A DNA stretch of 64,000 nucleotides from Paenibacillus sp. FSL M7-0420 (lineage in GTDB: Bacteria; Bacillota; Bacilli; Paenibacillales; Paenibacillaceae): positions 4,216,001-4,280,000 of the forward strand of contig NZ_JBBOCJ010000001.1 in the NCBI RefSeq assembly GCF_038002345.1, written 5' to 3'. Position numbers and translations under genes: made by a program. The notes beneath the pieces are model-generated. The model was not told where the DNA came from. It worked only from the letters and a program-made list of their open reading frames with translations, and ran no database searches. This document shows, piece after piece, positions 24,663-33,508 of the stretch; position 1 is the first letter of the stretch, and every line of letters begins with the position of its first letter.

Positions 24663-25889
24663 TTATTGCATCCCCTGCATAATGGCATTGATAATGCCTT
24701 GCTGGGTGACGGTGTTGTTATAACGGTTGAATAGGGCGAAGCCGTGCTGTCCGTTATAACCATTGTCCCAATAGACGGGGACGGCCTTGTACTTCTTGGC
24801 GGTTGCGGTTACGGCTTTGGCATAGGCGGCGCGGTATAGATTATTACTTGAATCGTAGGATGATTTGTCAATCGAGCCGAACTCTCCGATCACCACCGGA
24901 TAGCCTTGGGTCGTGAATTTATTGTACATGGATTGGAGCTGCGAGTTCAGGTAATCCTCCTGTCCCCAGGTGGATTTCTTGGCAGGGTTCGTCGCTGACG
25001 CTCCCCACTGCGTGATATTCCCTGATTCCTCACCGGCAAAATCCCAAGGGGAATAGTAGTGGGCGGAGATCATGATTCTTTTCTCGGAAGCTGGTATGGT
25101 GGATGATCTGTAGCTGTCGGTTGGCAGTACGAAGCCGTAATTGCCCGCCGTATAGTCGATGTTCGTATTCCAGCCCGGAATCAGCAGCCATCTGGCACTA
25201 TTGTTGCCGCCTGTCTGTCTGACCGTATCCACGAAGATCTGATTATAGGCGTTCAGGTTGGCATAGTAAGCCAGATTCGGATTGTTGTAGTTGCCGTCAA
25301 ACACCTCGTTCATCGATTCCAAAATCAGCCGCTCCCCATAATTAGCGAACTTATTCGCGATCTGCTGCCACACCTTCTGGTACTTCTGCTTAATGGCCGT
25401 CTGGTTGCCGCTGTTGACCAGAAGCCAGCTGCCCTGAACGGAATTGAAGCCGTCCCCGTGAATATTAATGACGACATACAGGCCTTCATTGTAGGCGTAA
25501 TCCACGACTGCTTTCACACGGTCCAGCCATGCCGAGTTAATCGTATAACTGGGAGCGCTGCCGATATAATTCAGATAAGAGACCGGGATACGGATCGTTT
25601 TGAAGCCTGCTGCCTTGACTTTTTGGATCAACTGCGGCGTAATGGTTGGGTTATTCCAGGCAGTCTCGCTGGGAATCCCGTTCACCGAAGCTTCGAGCGA
25701 GTTGCCCAGATTCCATCCTGCACCCATCTCGCTGACAATCTGCGAAGCCTGCAACGATCTGAAGTCCGAGGTCAGCGCGGCTGACGCCTCTGCAGCAGAT
25801 GCGCGGGAACCCGTGCTGCCGAGCAAGGTGGAAGCTAGTAATACTAATGCTAGGCTGTAGACTCCGTATTTTTTGATTTTGGCTAACAT
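24663..25889 (-). CDS. Secreted GH5 endoglucanase-type glycosidase
   Basis: A 408-residue secreted enzyme. A Sec signal (residues 1-33, ending ASAAEA) is followed by a single GH5 TIM barrel: GWNLGNSLEA at 59-68, the acid/base E195 in SMNEVFDG, the conserved HYYSPWDF, and the nucleophile E336 in VVIGEFGS. There is no binding module. GH5 enzymes hydrolyse beta-1,4 glucans, mannans or xyloglucan; the exact subfamily cannot be fixed by eye. Start ATG 25889 has ACGGAGG upstream. It is in line with the GH26 gene 225 bases upstream, suggesting joint use in plant polysaccharide degradation. Confidence 0.9.
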   Translation of the reverse strand: MLAKIKKYGVYSLALVLLASTLLGSTGSRASAAEASAALTSDFRSLQASQIVSEMGAGWNLGNSLEASVNGIPSETAWNNPTITPQLIQKVKAAGFKTIRIPVSYLNYIGSAPSYTINSAWLDRVKAVVDYAYNEGLYVVINIHGDGFNSVQGSWLLVNSGNQTAIKQKYQKVWQQIANKFANYGERLILESMNEVFDGNYNNPNLAYYANLNAYNQIFVDTVRQTGGNNSARWLLIPGWNTNIDYTAGNYGFVLPTDSYRSSTIPASEKRIMISAHYYSPWDFAGEESGNITQWGASATNPAKKSTWGQEDYLNSQLQSMYNKFTTQGYPVVIGEFGSIDKSSYDSSNNLYRAAYAKAVTATAKKYKAVPVYWDNGYNGQHGFALFNRYNNTVTQQGIINAIMQGMQ

Positions 25890-26113
25890 ATTAGAACCTC
25901 CGTTCCTTAGATTGAATTCTAACGATCAGGCAAGACACAAGCAGCGCTATGGAAATCCCGAAAATCAAAAAGTATCTACGTTTAACGCCAGCAGTATTAT
26001 TGTTGACCTATACCTTCTTTTCAGAATAACACCTCCGTATAATGTACTCCCCGCCAAATAACATAATTTCATTAATTAGCGGAGAATGGGTCAACAACTG
26101 CGTCGGAGGGCGC

Positions 26114-28693
26114 TTAAGGCTCCATCCCCCATACCAGCTGCCCGTTCACATACCCAGTAACCTGCTCGTGATCGGCGAACTGGGTACCGGCGGAGCGGAA
26201 GGAGTAGTCGTTAGCCTGATTGTAATTGGACCAGTCTTGTTTAGAGAAGCGGGTCTGGAGCTCGGCGCTCTGGCCGGGGTTCAGGGTGCCCGCAGCGCTG
26301 GTGAAGCCAATCTCCAGAGCATAATCGGCACTGGCGGCCGGGGTGTCCAGCTTCACGAAGGTCCCGGTAACGTTGGCATTTCCGATGCTGGCCCAGTCGG
26401 TCCAGAAGCTCTGCTGCTGCTCGCCGTCAATCGTGTAGTAATACCGGAGCTTCACATCGCTGAGCTGGACCGGTGCATTCCCGGTGTTGATTACTTTGAA
26501 CTTGGGTGCAATTCCATTGGTCGAAGCACCGGTGCTGCCGTTGTACGACTGGATGGTCAAGTCGCCTGAAGGCAGCGGAACGCTGCTATCCTCTACGTTC
26601 ACAGTAAGCACAACCTCTGTTCCGCCGCTAAAATGAAAAGTGATCGCATGCTGGCCGAGCGGCAGCGTGGAGAGATAAGCTTTGCTCAGAACAACCGCAG
26701 TGTCAGTGGCCGTGTAATCCTGGCCGGATACAAGGGTGTAGTTCCCATTCTTCAGGCTTGTCAGCTGGTGCCCGTGTAAGGTAAGCGCTACAGATATGTC
26801 CTGTGCGAGATTCGCCGCCCGGTCAAACACCGCATGGTCTGGTGAGATGGCAGCGCCTGGTGTAGTATCGATGACTTTTACTTTTAACACGGGATCTTGG
26901 CCCTGATTGAAATCCAGAACGATCGAATGCTCGCCAACAGGCAGCGTTGCCAGGAACGCCTTAGTGAGCAGCAGGGTGTTCCCGCTTACGGTATAGTCCT
27001 CGTTCTCAGTCAAAATGGCGGTACCCGAACGAAGGGCCGTTAACGTGTTGCCGTTCAGATTCATAGTGATGGTCTGGTCGGCCTGATGCGCCGGAGCTTT
27101 GTCAAATTCGATCATGGATGGCGTAATGGATGCACCCGGATGAGGGTTATTCCCCTTCAGATCAGGCAGCTCGTCGAGCGTAATGACATAATCACTCTGG
27201 TACAGGGTGGTCAGTGTAGCCGGATAATTGAAGGCCGTACTCATCAGATGCTCTCCGTACCACGGCAGGAAGTAGAGCCAGCCCGCTTTTTCATCGGTCA
27301 GATTCTGCACGCTGGGAACGGTATCGTTCTCGGTCATGGCTACCATCTTCTTGCCCCCGGTCAGATCCACCAGTTGATAGAACGTCGAGCTAATCGCATC
27401 CTCATTCGGCACGCCGGACAGTCCGTCATAGCGGTTGTAGATGGTGTTGTATTTATCGTAGCCGACAATATCCACCTGATCATCCCCCGGATACCAGGCC
27501 GGAGAAGTGCTGTACACATAACTATTATAGGTCCAGATCAGGTTGTGCAGGCCGTAGGTCTCCGTAAGCTCGGTATAGAGCTGATCCCAGAGCTGCTTGT
27601 ACACCTCTGCGCCTGCCGAAGCCCACCAGAACCACGCGCCTTCCCCGTTCAGCCCGCCGTTGCCTTCTGCCTCATGATAAGGACGGAAGATCACAGGCAC
27701 GTTGTTGTCCTGCAGAATCTGCAACTGCTCTGCCAAGTCCTTGATCGCCAGCTTCAAGTATTTGTACTCCTTGGTTCCGGGAATCACAGCATTGGCGGTG
27801 TTGAAATTGGTCTCGGTTGGCTTGTAGGTGGCTTCCTTCCAATCCACAAATTCCCCAAGCTGGTAGCTCGTGAAGTCGCGCGGAACCGTAAGATGCCAGC
27901 TATTGGTCGCAATCCCGCCCTTGGTATTCACCCAGTCGATCATGCGGGCGGTAGTGCCGTCCTCCCAGCCATACAGCGGATTATAGTTCATGAGGTCAAA
28001 CCCGCGGACTGCCGGATACTTGCCGGTCAGATTATGAATCCAGTCGAACTCCAGCTCAGAATTGCCGTCATTGCCCCCGCCGTAGATCTCCTGTTGGCCT
28101 GAGAGCATATGCTTCCCGTACACCTCAGTCAAATAGTTCATCAGGAGCTGGGTTTCGGGCGTGGCCTGAGCGTCAGAGAGAACGGGCTGCACAATCAGGG
28201 GGTCCAGGTTCGCATGGTCCACCGTGAAGGTGTCGAAGTAAGCGAAGCCCCAGCCTGCTTTTACCTGAATAGTATTGCTGCCTTGCTTCAGCTTGTGATA
28301 GCCGAAGTTGAAATCCTTCCACGTAGTGGTGTAGGGCAGCATATACGAACCCTTGGCAGCACCGTTAACGATTAATGCCTGCTGTCTGCCATCCGGGCTC
28401 AGCTCCTGCATATAACGGGTCGAGATCGTATACATGCCGGTTGCCGGGACAGTTACGGTGTAGGTTAGCGTACCGGAGTTCTGCATCCAGACAAAACCGC
28501 TTCCCGAATAGCCGGGCTTCGGCGTTCCGTAAATCTGGGTCGTCACTTGCAGATCCGGGGTGAGCTGGGCATCCTCGCTTTCGATGGTGATCAGTGCAGG
28601 GTCAGCGCGGGCCGCAGGCGGTGCAGTAAGCCCTCCAAGCAGCAGCGTACAAGCCAGCAGCATTGTTCCTGTTCTTTTGAGCCATTTCTTCAT
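26114..28693 (-). CDS. Modular secreted GH26 enzyme with CBM35, two X2 and CBM3
   Basis: An 859-residue secreted enzyme. Modules in order: signal peptide 1-30 (APPAARA); CBM35/CBM6-like module about 34-160 (ITIESEDAQ start, WGFAYFDTFTV end); GH26 catalytic domain about 170-500 with acid/base E341 in FRPYHEAEG and nucleophile E455 in AMTENDT; two X2/CBM46-like Ig modules about 516-609 and 613-701, both beginning with I-S/T-P-x-x-x-x-F-D and close to each other; CBM3 cellulose-binding module about 710-859. GH26 enzymes are mostly beta-mannanases. CBM3 would tether it to cellulose. The start has GAGGAAGGAAG upstream. Confidence 0.9.
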   Translation of the reverse strand: MKKWLKRTGTMLLACTLLLGGLTAPPAARADPALITIESEDAQLTPDLQVTTQIYGTPKPGYSGSGFVWMQNSGTLTYTVTVPATGMYTISTRYMQELSPDGRQQALIVNGAAKGSYMLPYTTTWKDFNFGYHKLKQGSNTIQVKAGWGFAYFDTFTVDHANLDPLIVQPVLSDAQATPETQLLMNYLTEVYGKHMLSGQQEIYGGGNDGNSELEFDWIHNLTGKYPAVRGFDLMNYNPLYGWEDGTTARMIDWVNTKGGIATNSWHLTVPRDFTSYQLGEFVDWKEATYKPTETNFNTANAVIPGTKEYKYLKLAIKDLAEQLQILQDNNVPVIFRPYHEAEGNGGLNGEGAWFWWASAGAEVYKQLWDQLYTELTETYGLHNLIWTYNSYVYSTSPAWYPGDDQVDIVGYDKYNTIYNRYDGLSGVPNEDAISSTFYQLVDLTGGKKMVAMTENDTVPSVQNLTDEKAGWLYFLPWYGEHLMSTAFNYPATLTTLYQSDYVITLDELPDLKGNNPHPGASITPSMIEFDKAPAHQADQTITMNLNGNTLTALRSGTAILTENEDYTVSGNTLLLTKAFLATLPVGEHSIVLDFNQGQDPVLKVKVIDTTPGAAISPDHAVFDRAANLAQDISVALTLHGHQLTSLKNGNYTLVSGQDYTATDTAVVLSKAYLSTLPLGQHAITFHFSGGTEVVLTVNVEDSSVPLPSGDLTIQSYNGSTGASTNGIAPKFKVINTGNAPVQLSDVKLRYYYTIDGEQQQSFWTDWASIGNANVTGTFVKLDTPAASADYALEIGFTSAAGTLNPGQSAELQTRFSKQDWSNYNQANDYSFRSAGTQFADHEQVTGYVNGQLVWGMEP

Positions 28694-28935
28694 TTTCTTC
28701 CTTCCTCCCCATGAACAAAATGGTAAAACCTTGGTTAACCTATCAGATCATGGTTGCGCTTTCATAGCTAAGATAGCATGTATCCCATAATTTGTAAATA
28801 CAAATTAGTAAGTGTGCTCAACGGTATGAATTGCAGAGAGGAAGGAATGTTCAGTCTATCGCACGCGAAGGGAATGCGGAGGGAATCTAGTGGAAAAAGT
28901 ACAACTATTCGAGCGCCCATGGCGTACTTGGGGGG

Positions 28936-29074
28936 TAGCAGTTGGATAAACTACACTTAATTTGTCCAGATTCAACGGATTTCATAGAATACGTGGAACT
29001 AAGTGCCTTTTTTCCAACTGCTTCTTGAAAAGGGAGCGGTTCGGCCGAAACAAGTGCTCTGTATCCAACTGCTA
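28936..29074. repeat. 13-bp inverted repeat flanking 113 bp
   Basis: TAGCAGTTGGATA (28936-28948) and TATCCAACTGCTA (29062-29074) are exact reverse complements. A third partial copy, TCCAACTGCT, lies between them near 29014. The 490-base gap 28694-29181 contains only this, the triplication below and no gene. Such AGTTGGATA-type intergenic units look like a dispersed, miniature-element-like family. Confidence 0.55.
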
Positions 29075-29102
29075 TGTTCTCTAGTGTGTCGGTTGCAGGG
29101 AG

Positions 29103-29135
29103 GGCAGCTCTCCGGCAGCTCTCCGGCAGCTCTCC
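29103..29135. repeat. Three tandem 11-bp repeats
   Basis: GGCAGCTCTCC occurs three times head to tail without mismatch, in the non-coding gap before the hypothetical gene ending at 29182. Confidence 0.75.
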
Positions 29136-29181
29136 GCGATTCTAACGGAAGCTTGTCCTACCAGAATCCGCCCTCCCCTGC

Positions 29182-29739
29182 TCAAGGAGCAAAAACCTCC
29201 GGGTTGTCGCTCGTCCAAGCACCGATGCAGCCGATCAGGCAGGCTGTGCAGCTTCTCAGCACCCGCCCGCGCAGGCTGTCCTCATACTCTAAGACGATAT
29301 TGATGCCCTGCCCCCGCCAAGCGAGAATCCGGCCGGAGAAGCCGGGCCACTCACATTCCTCATCCATCGCGGGCTGGCCGTATGCCGCCATCGCCTGTAC
29401 CGGAGAGGAGCTCATTGCAAGGCTCCCGGGAAGCAGCCCGGGATAAGGAGTCTTGATCCGGTCATCCGCTCCGGGCGCGAGGAACTGAACCGAACCGATA
29501 ATCCATTCTTGCGGGTCCGGATGCTGGAGTCCGGTCAGATTCTCCAGCTTGGGCCCGCGGTACAGATCAATGCGTAGGGATGATTTCGCAGTCCAGATGA
29601 TATCGTCGTTGAAATAGCTTTTTGGCACGGGCGGCAGTCTCCGGACACCGTAAGGCTTCAGCAGGGCCTGGATACGCTTGGGATCATACGGCTGGCCCAG
29701 CATTTCCACCAGTTGCTCGGAGGGTTCGTTCGTGGTCAT
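29182..29739 (-). CDS. Hypothetical soluble protein
   Basis: A 185-residue protein; start ATG 29739 is chosen because GAAGGGGAGAGG lies seven bases upstream, while the longer frame to 29844 has none. It begins MTTNEPSEQLVEMLGQPYDP and contains PPVPKSYFNDDIIWTAKSSL and a C-terminal Cys pair (SCTACLIGC). No membrane or secretion signal. I do not recognise a family; it could be a SMI1-like or scaffold domain protein but there is no decisive motif. It precedes the BlaR1-like gene on the same strand with 117 bases between. Confidence 0.65.
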   Translation of the reverse strand: MTTNEPSEQLVEMLGQPYDPKRIQALLKPYGVRRLPPVPKSYFNDDIIWTAKSSLRIDLYRGPKLENLTGLQHPDPQEWIIGSVQFLAPGADDRIKTPYPGLLPGSLAMSSSPVQAMAAYGQPAMDEECEWPGFSGRILAWRGQGINIVLEYEDSLRGRVLRSCTACLIGCIGAWTSDNPEVFAP

Positions 29740-29856
29740 ACCTGTCCTCTCCCCTTCACTTGTTCTTCTGTAATCCGCTCTTATTATAGCAAAAGCGCAC
29801 TCCCAGATGAAGCTCAAGGAAGCGCGCTTACTTGCAGGTGCCATCCTAACGAAGGC

Positions 29857-31272
29857 TTAGTTGGCATTGCTGAATTTCAGTCCCTCCTTGCCCAGTTCAA
29901 AGCCATATGCCTGGGCCAAAGCCTGAAGCTCACTGTCATCCAGCAGCTTAATCTCCTTAACGGCATTGTCTTTGTCTCTGATGACCCGGAAATCAGCCGA
30001 GCCGTTCCCGTCATAGTAGAATTTGTTGAACTTGCCTTCATGCTGAAGGTCCGGGTCCATGAACAGGCGGATATGCTTGCCGTTGTAGAGGAAGCGGTCC
30101 TGGGCCTTGTCATACGTTAAGCCGTAGACTACGTAATCCTTCAGTGCATCGTAATTGAAATCGGTGAGAGCTCCGCTTCCATCCGACGAAGCCGCAGCCG
30201 CATCGGGCCCGCTGCTGTCTCCAGTCTCCATTGCGCTCATTTCCGCAGCGCTGTCTGGTTGCACACCGCTCACGGCTCCGCTGGACTGCTCTGCGAACGC
30301 GGACACCGCTCCTGCGATCAGAATGAGTGAAATGGCCGCCGTCAACACGGTCAATTTTTGCAATTTCATAATCGACACGATCCTTTCTTTGGTCGCATTC
30401 TTACTGAAGCCTGTATACAGGGGCGTGAACCCCCTCTGCTCTTCCGCCACCTCCAAGAGACATAACGCATAATCCGCCCTGTGCTCTGCACCCAGCTTAC
30501 GGATGACTCTGGCATCACAGACCATCTCCAGCTCCCGGTTCAGATAGAAGACCATCAGCCAGACCAGCGGATTGAACCAGTGCAGGCATAGAGCCACGGA
30601 CGCTGCCAGCTTCCATACCGTATCGAAATACCGGATATGCATATATTCATGGGTGAGAATATAATCCATGGCCTGTGCGTTCCCGGTATTCAGGGTCGTA
30701 GGCAGAATAATCTTCGGACGCCAGATTCCGCACGTTACCGGCGTATCCATCCGGTCAAATGTCAATATGGCAAGCTTACGCCGCAAGGGATGCCGGGCAC
30801 ACCAGGCCTCAATGACAGGCTCCCGCCTCTGCAGAGGCAGTGCAGTCCGCAGCTCTCTCTTGCTTCTGTAGAAGATTACCGCCAGGGTCATAAACAGTAG
30901 CGCCGCGCCGCCAAGCCATATGGCACCGAGAAGCTCCGGCCTCAGGAACGGCTGCTCAGGCTCCCCGGCTGAGAAGGCCGTGAACGCTATATCCCGGGCG
31001 AACATCCCTGTGTGCAAGGCAGAATGTTCCGGCAACTGAACTACGGCTGCTGTGTGTGTATTCACCTGATCGAGCGCAGCAGCAACCTCTATCTGAGATG
31101 ATAGGTGCGGAAGAACAGGCACAGAACCCGGAATCAGCAGTCTGGCGATGACAATGCCCCACAGGACCAGGAACAGCTGTCTGGGTAATTTGTGCAGGGT
31201 CACAGACCGCAGCGCGATCACAAGAACGATTAGCACGCTTGCTGAAATACTCATCTGTAGAATATCCATCAT
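29857..31272 (-). CDS. M56-family BlaR1/MecR1-like sensor protease
   Basis: A 471-residue membrane protein. Four predicted helices (about residues 4-22, 32-50, 112-132 and 308-328) flank a cytoplasmic zinc protease domain with the HEYMH motif and the downstream Glu in NRELEMVCDARV. The extracytoplasmic C-terminal part is not a penicillin-binding domain: after a Ser/Ala-rich linker it holds a small domain (FNYDALKDYVVYGLTYDKAQ). It begins eight bases after the BlaI repressor stop. By analogy it would cleave BlaI on sensing an envelope signal; ligand unknown. Confidence 0.86.
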   Translation of the reverse strand: MMDILQMSISASVLIVLVIALRSVTLHKLPRQLFLVLWGIVIARLLIPGSVPVLPHLSSQIEVAAALDQVNTHTAAVVQLPEHSALHTGMFARDIAFTAFSAGEPEQPFLRPELLGAIWLGGAALLFMTLAVIFYRSKRELRTALPLQRREPVIEAWCARHPLRRKLAILTFDRMDTPVTCGIWRPKIILPTTLNTGNAQAMDYILTHEYMHIRYFDTVWKLAASVALCLHWFNPLVWLMVFYLNRELEMVCDARVIRKLGAEHRADYALCLLEVAEEQRGFTPLYTGFSKNATKERIVSIMKLQKLTVLTAAISLILIAGAVSAFAEQSSGAVSGVQPDSAAEMSAMETGDSSGPDAAAASSDGSGALTDFNYDALKDYVVYGLTYDKAQDRFLYNGKHIRLFMDPDLQHEGKFNKFYYDGNGSADFRVIRDKDNAVKEIKLLDDSELQALAQAYGFELGKEGLKFSNAN

Positions 31273-31280
31273 CCCTCGCC

Positions 31281-31640
31281 TCAGCGCAAGCTTTCCACGA
31301 TTTGCCTCAGCTTGTCGATATCCGCTTTGCTGAGGTTCTTTTCATTGAGAAATGCCGACAAGAACATCTCCGCTGAACCGCCGTACATTTTGTTGATCAG
31401 CTCCTTGGTCTCATACGTCTGCACTTGCTCCTTGGCAATCAGGGCTGTGCAGACAAACCCGGGATCTGTCCGCTCGATGGCGTCCTTGGCAATCAGCTTC
31501 TTAATTACCGTATAGGTCGTATTCCTGTTCCAGCCTGTCTCCTGGTTCAGAATGGCGGCCAGATCCCCTGCGGGCAGCTTGCCTTCCCTCCATAGAATCT
31601 CCATGACCTTCAGCTCGGAATCATACAGCTTAATCTCCAT
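31281..31640 (-). CDS. BlaI/MecI-family repressor
   Basis: A 119-residue winged-helix repressor starting MEIKLYDSELKVMEILWREG. ATG 31640 follows AAGGGAGG; the longer frame to 31703 would cross the operator. The HTH spans about residues 8-70 (NTTYTVIKKLIAKDAIERTD) and a helical dimer domain follows (FLNEKNLSKADIDKLRQIVE). It is translationally linked to the M56 sensor. The two palindromes upstream indicate autoregulation. Confidence 0.9.
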   Translation of the reverse strand: MEIKLYDSELKVMEILWREGKLPAGDLAAILNQETGWNRNTTYTVIKKLIAKDAIERTDPGFVCTALIAKEQVQTYETKELINKMYGGSAEMFLSAFLNEKNLSKADIDKLRQIVESLR

Positions 31641-31660
31641 GCACCAGCCTCCCTTCGTTT

Positions 31661-31713
31661 GACTACTGCAGTAGTCATACCTCAATACTACTCCAGTAGT
31701 CACCTAATGTCAA
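31661..31713 (-). promoter_or_regulatory. BlaI promoter with two operators
   Basis: On the minus strand TTGACA (31708-31713) and TAGTAT (31685-31690) are 17 bases apart. Operator 1 is the perfect palindrome GACTACTGCAGTAGTC (31661-31676) near the transcription start; operator 2, ACTACTCCAGTAGT (31687-31700), covers the -10 and spacer. Centres are 25 bases apart. The ACTAC/GTAGT half-sites match the known BlaI/MecI type. Confidence 0.85.
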
Positions 31714-31747
31714 TTATATCCTTTTAATCCTTGTTTATTCCATGTCA

Positions 31748-33508
31748 TTAGGCATACAAATCACTCTGAGCTGTGTACATCTCATAATATTTCCCCCGCC
31801 GGTTCATCAGTTCGGTGTGCGAGCCTGCTTCACAGATCTCCCCCTGGTCGAATACATAGATGATATCGCAGAGCCGGGTCACTCCCAGACGGTGTGAGAT
31901 CATGATCGTCGTCTTGTTCTCACACAGCGCCGAGAACTCTTCATAGATCTGCGTCTCCACCTTGGGGTCCAGGCTGGCTGTCGGCTCGTCCATAATCAGA
32001 ATCTCGCTGTCCGCCCGGCTGAGCGCCCTGGCAATCGCCAGCCGCTGCCATTGTCCGCCCGACAGCTCCAGATCATTGTTCTCCAGCTGGCCAAGCTGGG
32101 TGTCCAAGCCTTGGGGCAGATGATCAATGAAGGCATCCATATGGAAGATCCGCAAGGACTGCTTCTGGAACGCTTGTCCGAAATTCCCCGCCCGGATATT
32201 ATCCGCGACCGAGAACTGGTATTTAATGAAATTCTGAAATACACAGACCGTCTTCCTTCTGAACGAATCAATGACATCAGCGAGCGGGTCTCCTCCGATC
32301 AGCACCTCGCCTGAGGAGGGCTTGTACAAGCCTAGCAGCACATGAATGAAGGTGGTTTTACCGCTGCCGTTTTCGCCCACTAAGGCAATTTTCTCTCCTT
32401 TATGAATCGTTAGTTCAATATGTTTCAGTGTAAGGTTCAAGCTGCCAGGGTATTTGAAATCCACCTGCTTGAACTGAATAGTTGATGCATCTGAAAGCGT
32501 CTTATGCCCCCCGCCGGCATCCTCGGGGAGGTCCAGGAAATTCAGCATATCTTCCATATATAGCGTGTAATTGTTCATGGAACTGATTTTATTCACCATA
32601 CTGCTCAGAGCACCCGTTATTTCCTGCATGGCTGTAATCACCAGCATAACATCGCCTATACTCATTCGATTATCTATAACGCCCAGGCAGGTGATGAGCA
32701 GACAGATACCCAGTGCAATGTTCCGCAACAGATCGACGAGCGCTCCACCCAGCGTATAATGCAGCAGCAGCCCGAACTTCTCTCTCCATACCTCGCTTCG
32801 GATCTCTTCCGTGCGGTCATTGAAATAATCAATCAATCCGAACATACGGATCTCCTTGGCATATCTTCTGCTTGTCAGCACATCGTACATATAGTTCAAC
32901 CGGCGCAGCGGCTTGCTCTGTTCAACCGCCTGGAAGTAGCTCCGCTTGCCCTGTGCATTCATCAGCAGCAGATAAGGAATGGTGGCAAGCACCGCAATTA
33001 CGGGGAAATACCATTTAATATTCAACAGCAGCACTATAAAGGAGAACATGGAGAAGACGGGAAGCACGACAGACAAGGAGTTGTTGACGTAAGCCAGAAT
33101 CCCCTTGTTCACATTGGACTGGACCCGCTCCAGCAGATCATAGACGGCCGGGTTCTCCAGCTCTTCCATATCAATAACAGACAGCTTCTTGTTCACCTGT
33201 CTGATGAATTCACGGTTAATGTTATACTTCAGGCGATTATTAACATGCGCAGTAATATGCTCTATCCCTTCCAGGGCAATCTTCAGCACGGTATATCCAG
33301 CGATAAGGATCAGCAGCTTGTGCGTTACGGCAGATGCGGACTGGACGATAGCGAGGCCATCGATCAGGAGCTTATAGAGCCAGGCTCCAAGCGGGGCCAG
33401 CAATGCGCTGAGCGCCATAAGCGCCAGTGACAGGTACAGATCTTTGGTGCAGAACAGCTTAATGATCAGCTTGAGGTTGCGGACATGAACCAGCATTTTC
33501 GTTGTCAT
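31748..33508 (-). CDS. ABC exporter, fused membrane and ATPase domains (second of pair)
   Basis: A 586-residue half-transporter. I use ATG 33508 because it overlaps the upstream stop by ATGA, a coupled start. About six helices fill residues 15-310. The ATPase has Walker A LVGENGSGKTTF, signature LSGGQWQRLAIARAL, Walker B ILIMDEPTASLDP and the switch His in MISHRLG. No C39 leader peptidase is present. With the preceding ABC gene it likely forms a heterodimer that exports the mature peptide made by the linked radical SAM enzyme; the peptide-export role is inferred from context. Confidence 0.88.
   Translation of the reverse strand: MTTKMLVHVRNLKLIIKLFCTKDLYLSLALMALSALLAPLGAWLYKLLIDGLAIVQSASAVTHKLLILIAGYTVLKIALEGIEHITAHVNNRLKYNINREFIRQVNKKLSVIDMEELENPAVYDLLERVQSNVNKGILAYVNNSLSVVLPVFSMFSFIVLLLNIKWYFPVIAVLATIPYLLLMNAQGKRSYFQAVEQSKPLRRLNYMYDVLTSRRYAKEIRMFGLIDYFNDRTEEIRSEVWREKFGLLLHYTLGGALVDLLRNIALGICLLITCLGVIDNRMSIGDVMLVITAMQEITGALSSMVNKISSMNNYTLYMEDMLNFLDLPEDAGGGHKTLSDASTIQFKQVDFKYPGSLNLTLKHIELTIHKGEKIALVGENGSGKTTFIHVLLGLYKPSSGEVLIGGDPLADVIDSFRRKTVCVFQNFIKYQFSVADNIRAGNFGQAFQKQSLRIFHMDAFIDHLPQGLDTQLGQLENNDLELSGGQWQRLAIARALSRADSEILIMDEPTASLDPKVETQIYEEFSALCENKTTIMISHRLGVTRLCDIIYVFDQGEICEAGSHTELMNRRGKYYEMYTAQSDLYA

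Noticed and set aside
25890..26113. Possible c-di-GMP riboswitch between GH26 and GH5 genes
   Set aside because: I looked for the conserved GGCAAACC and GGTAGGCGGGACGCAAAG-like blocks and did not find them.
27086..28102. 338-codon open frame on the plus strand
   Set aside because: Antisense to the GH26 catalytic domain; no ribosome site and a composition typical of a GC-rich antisense frame.
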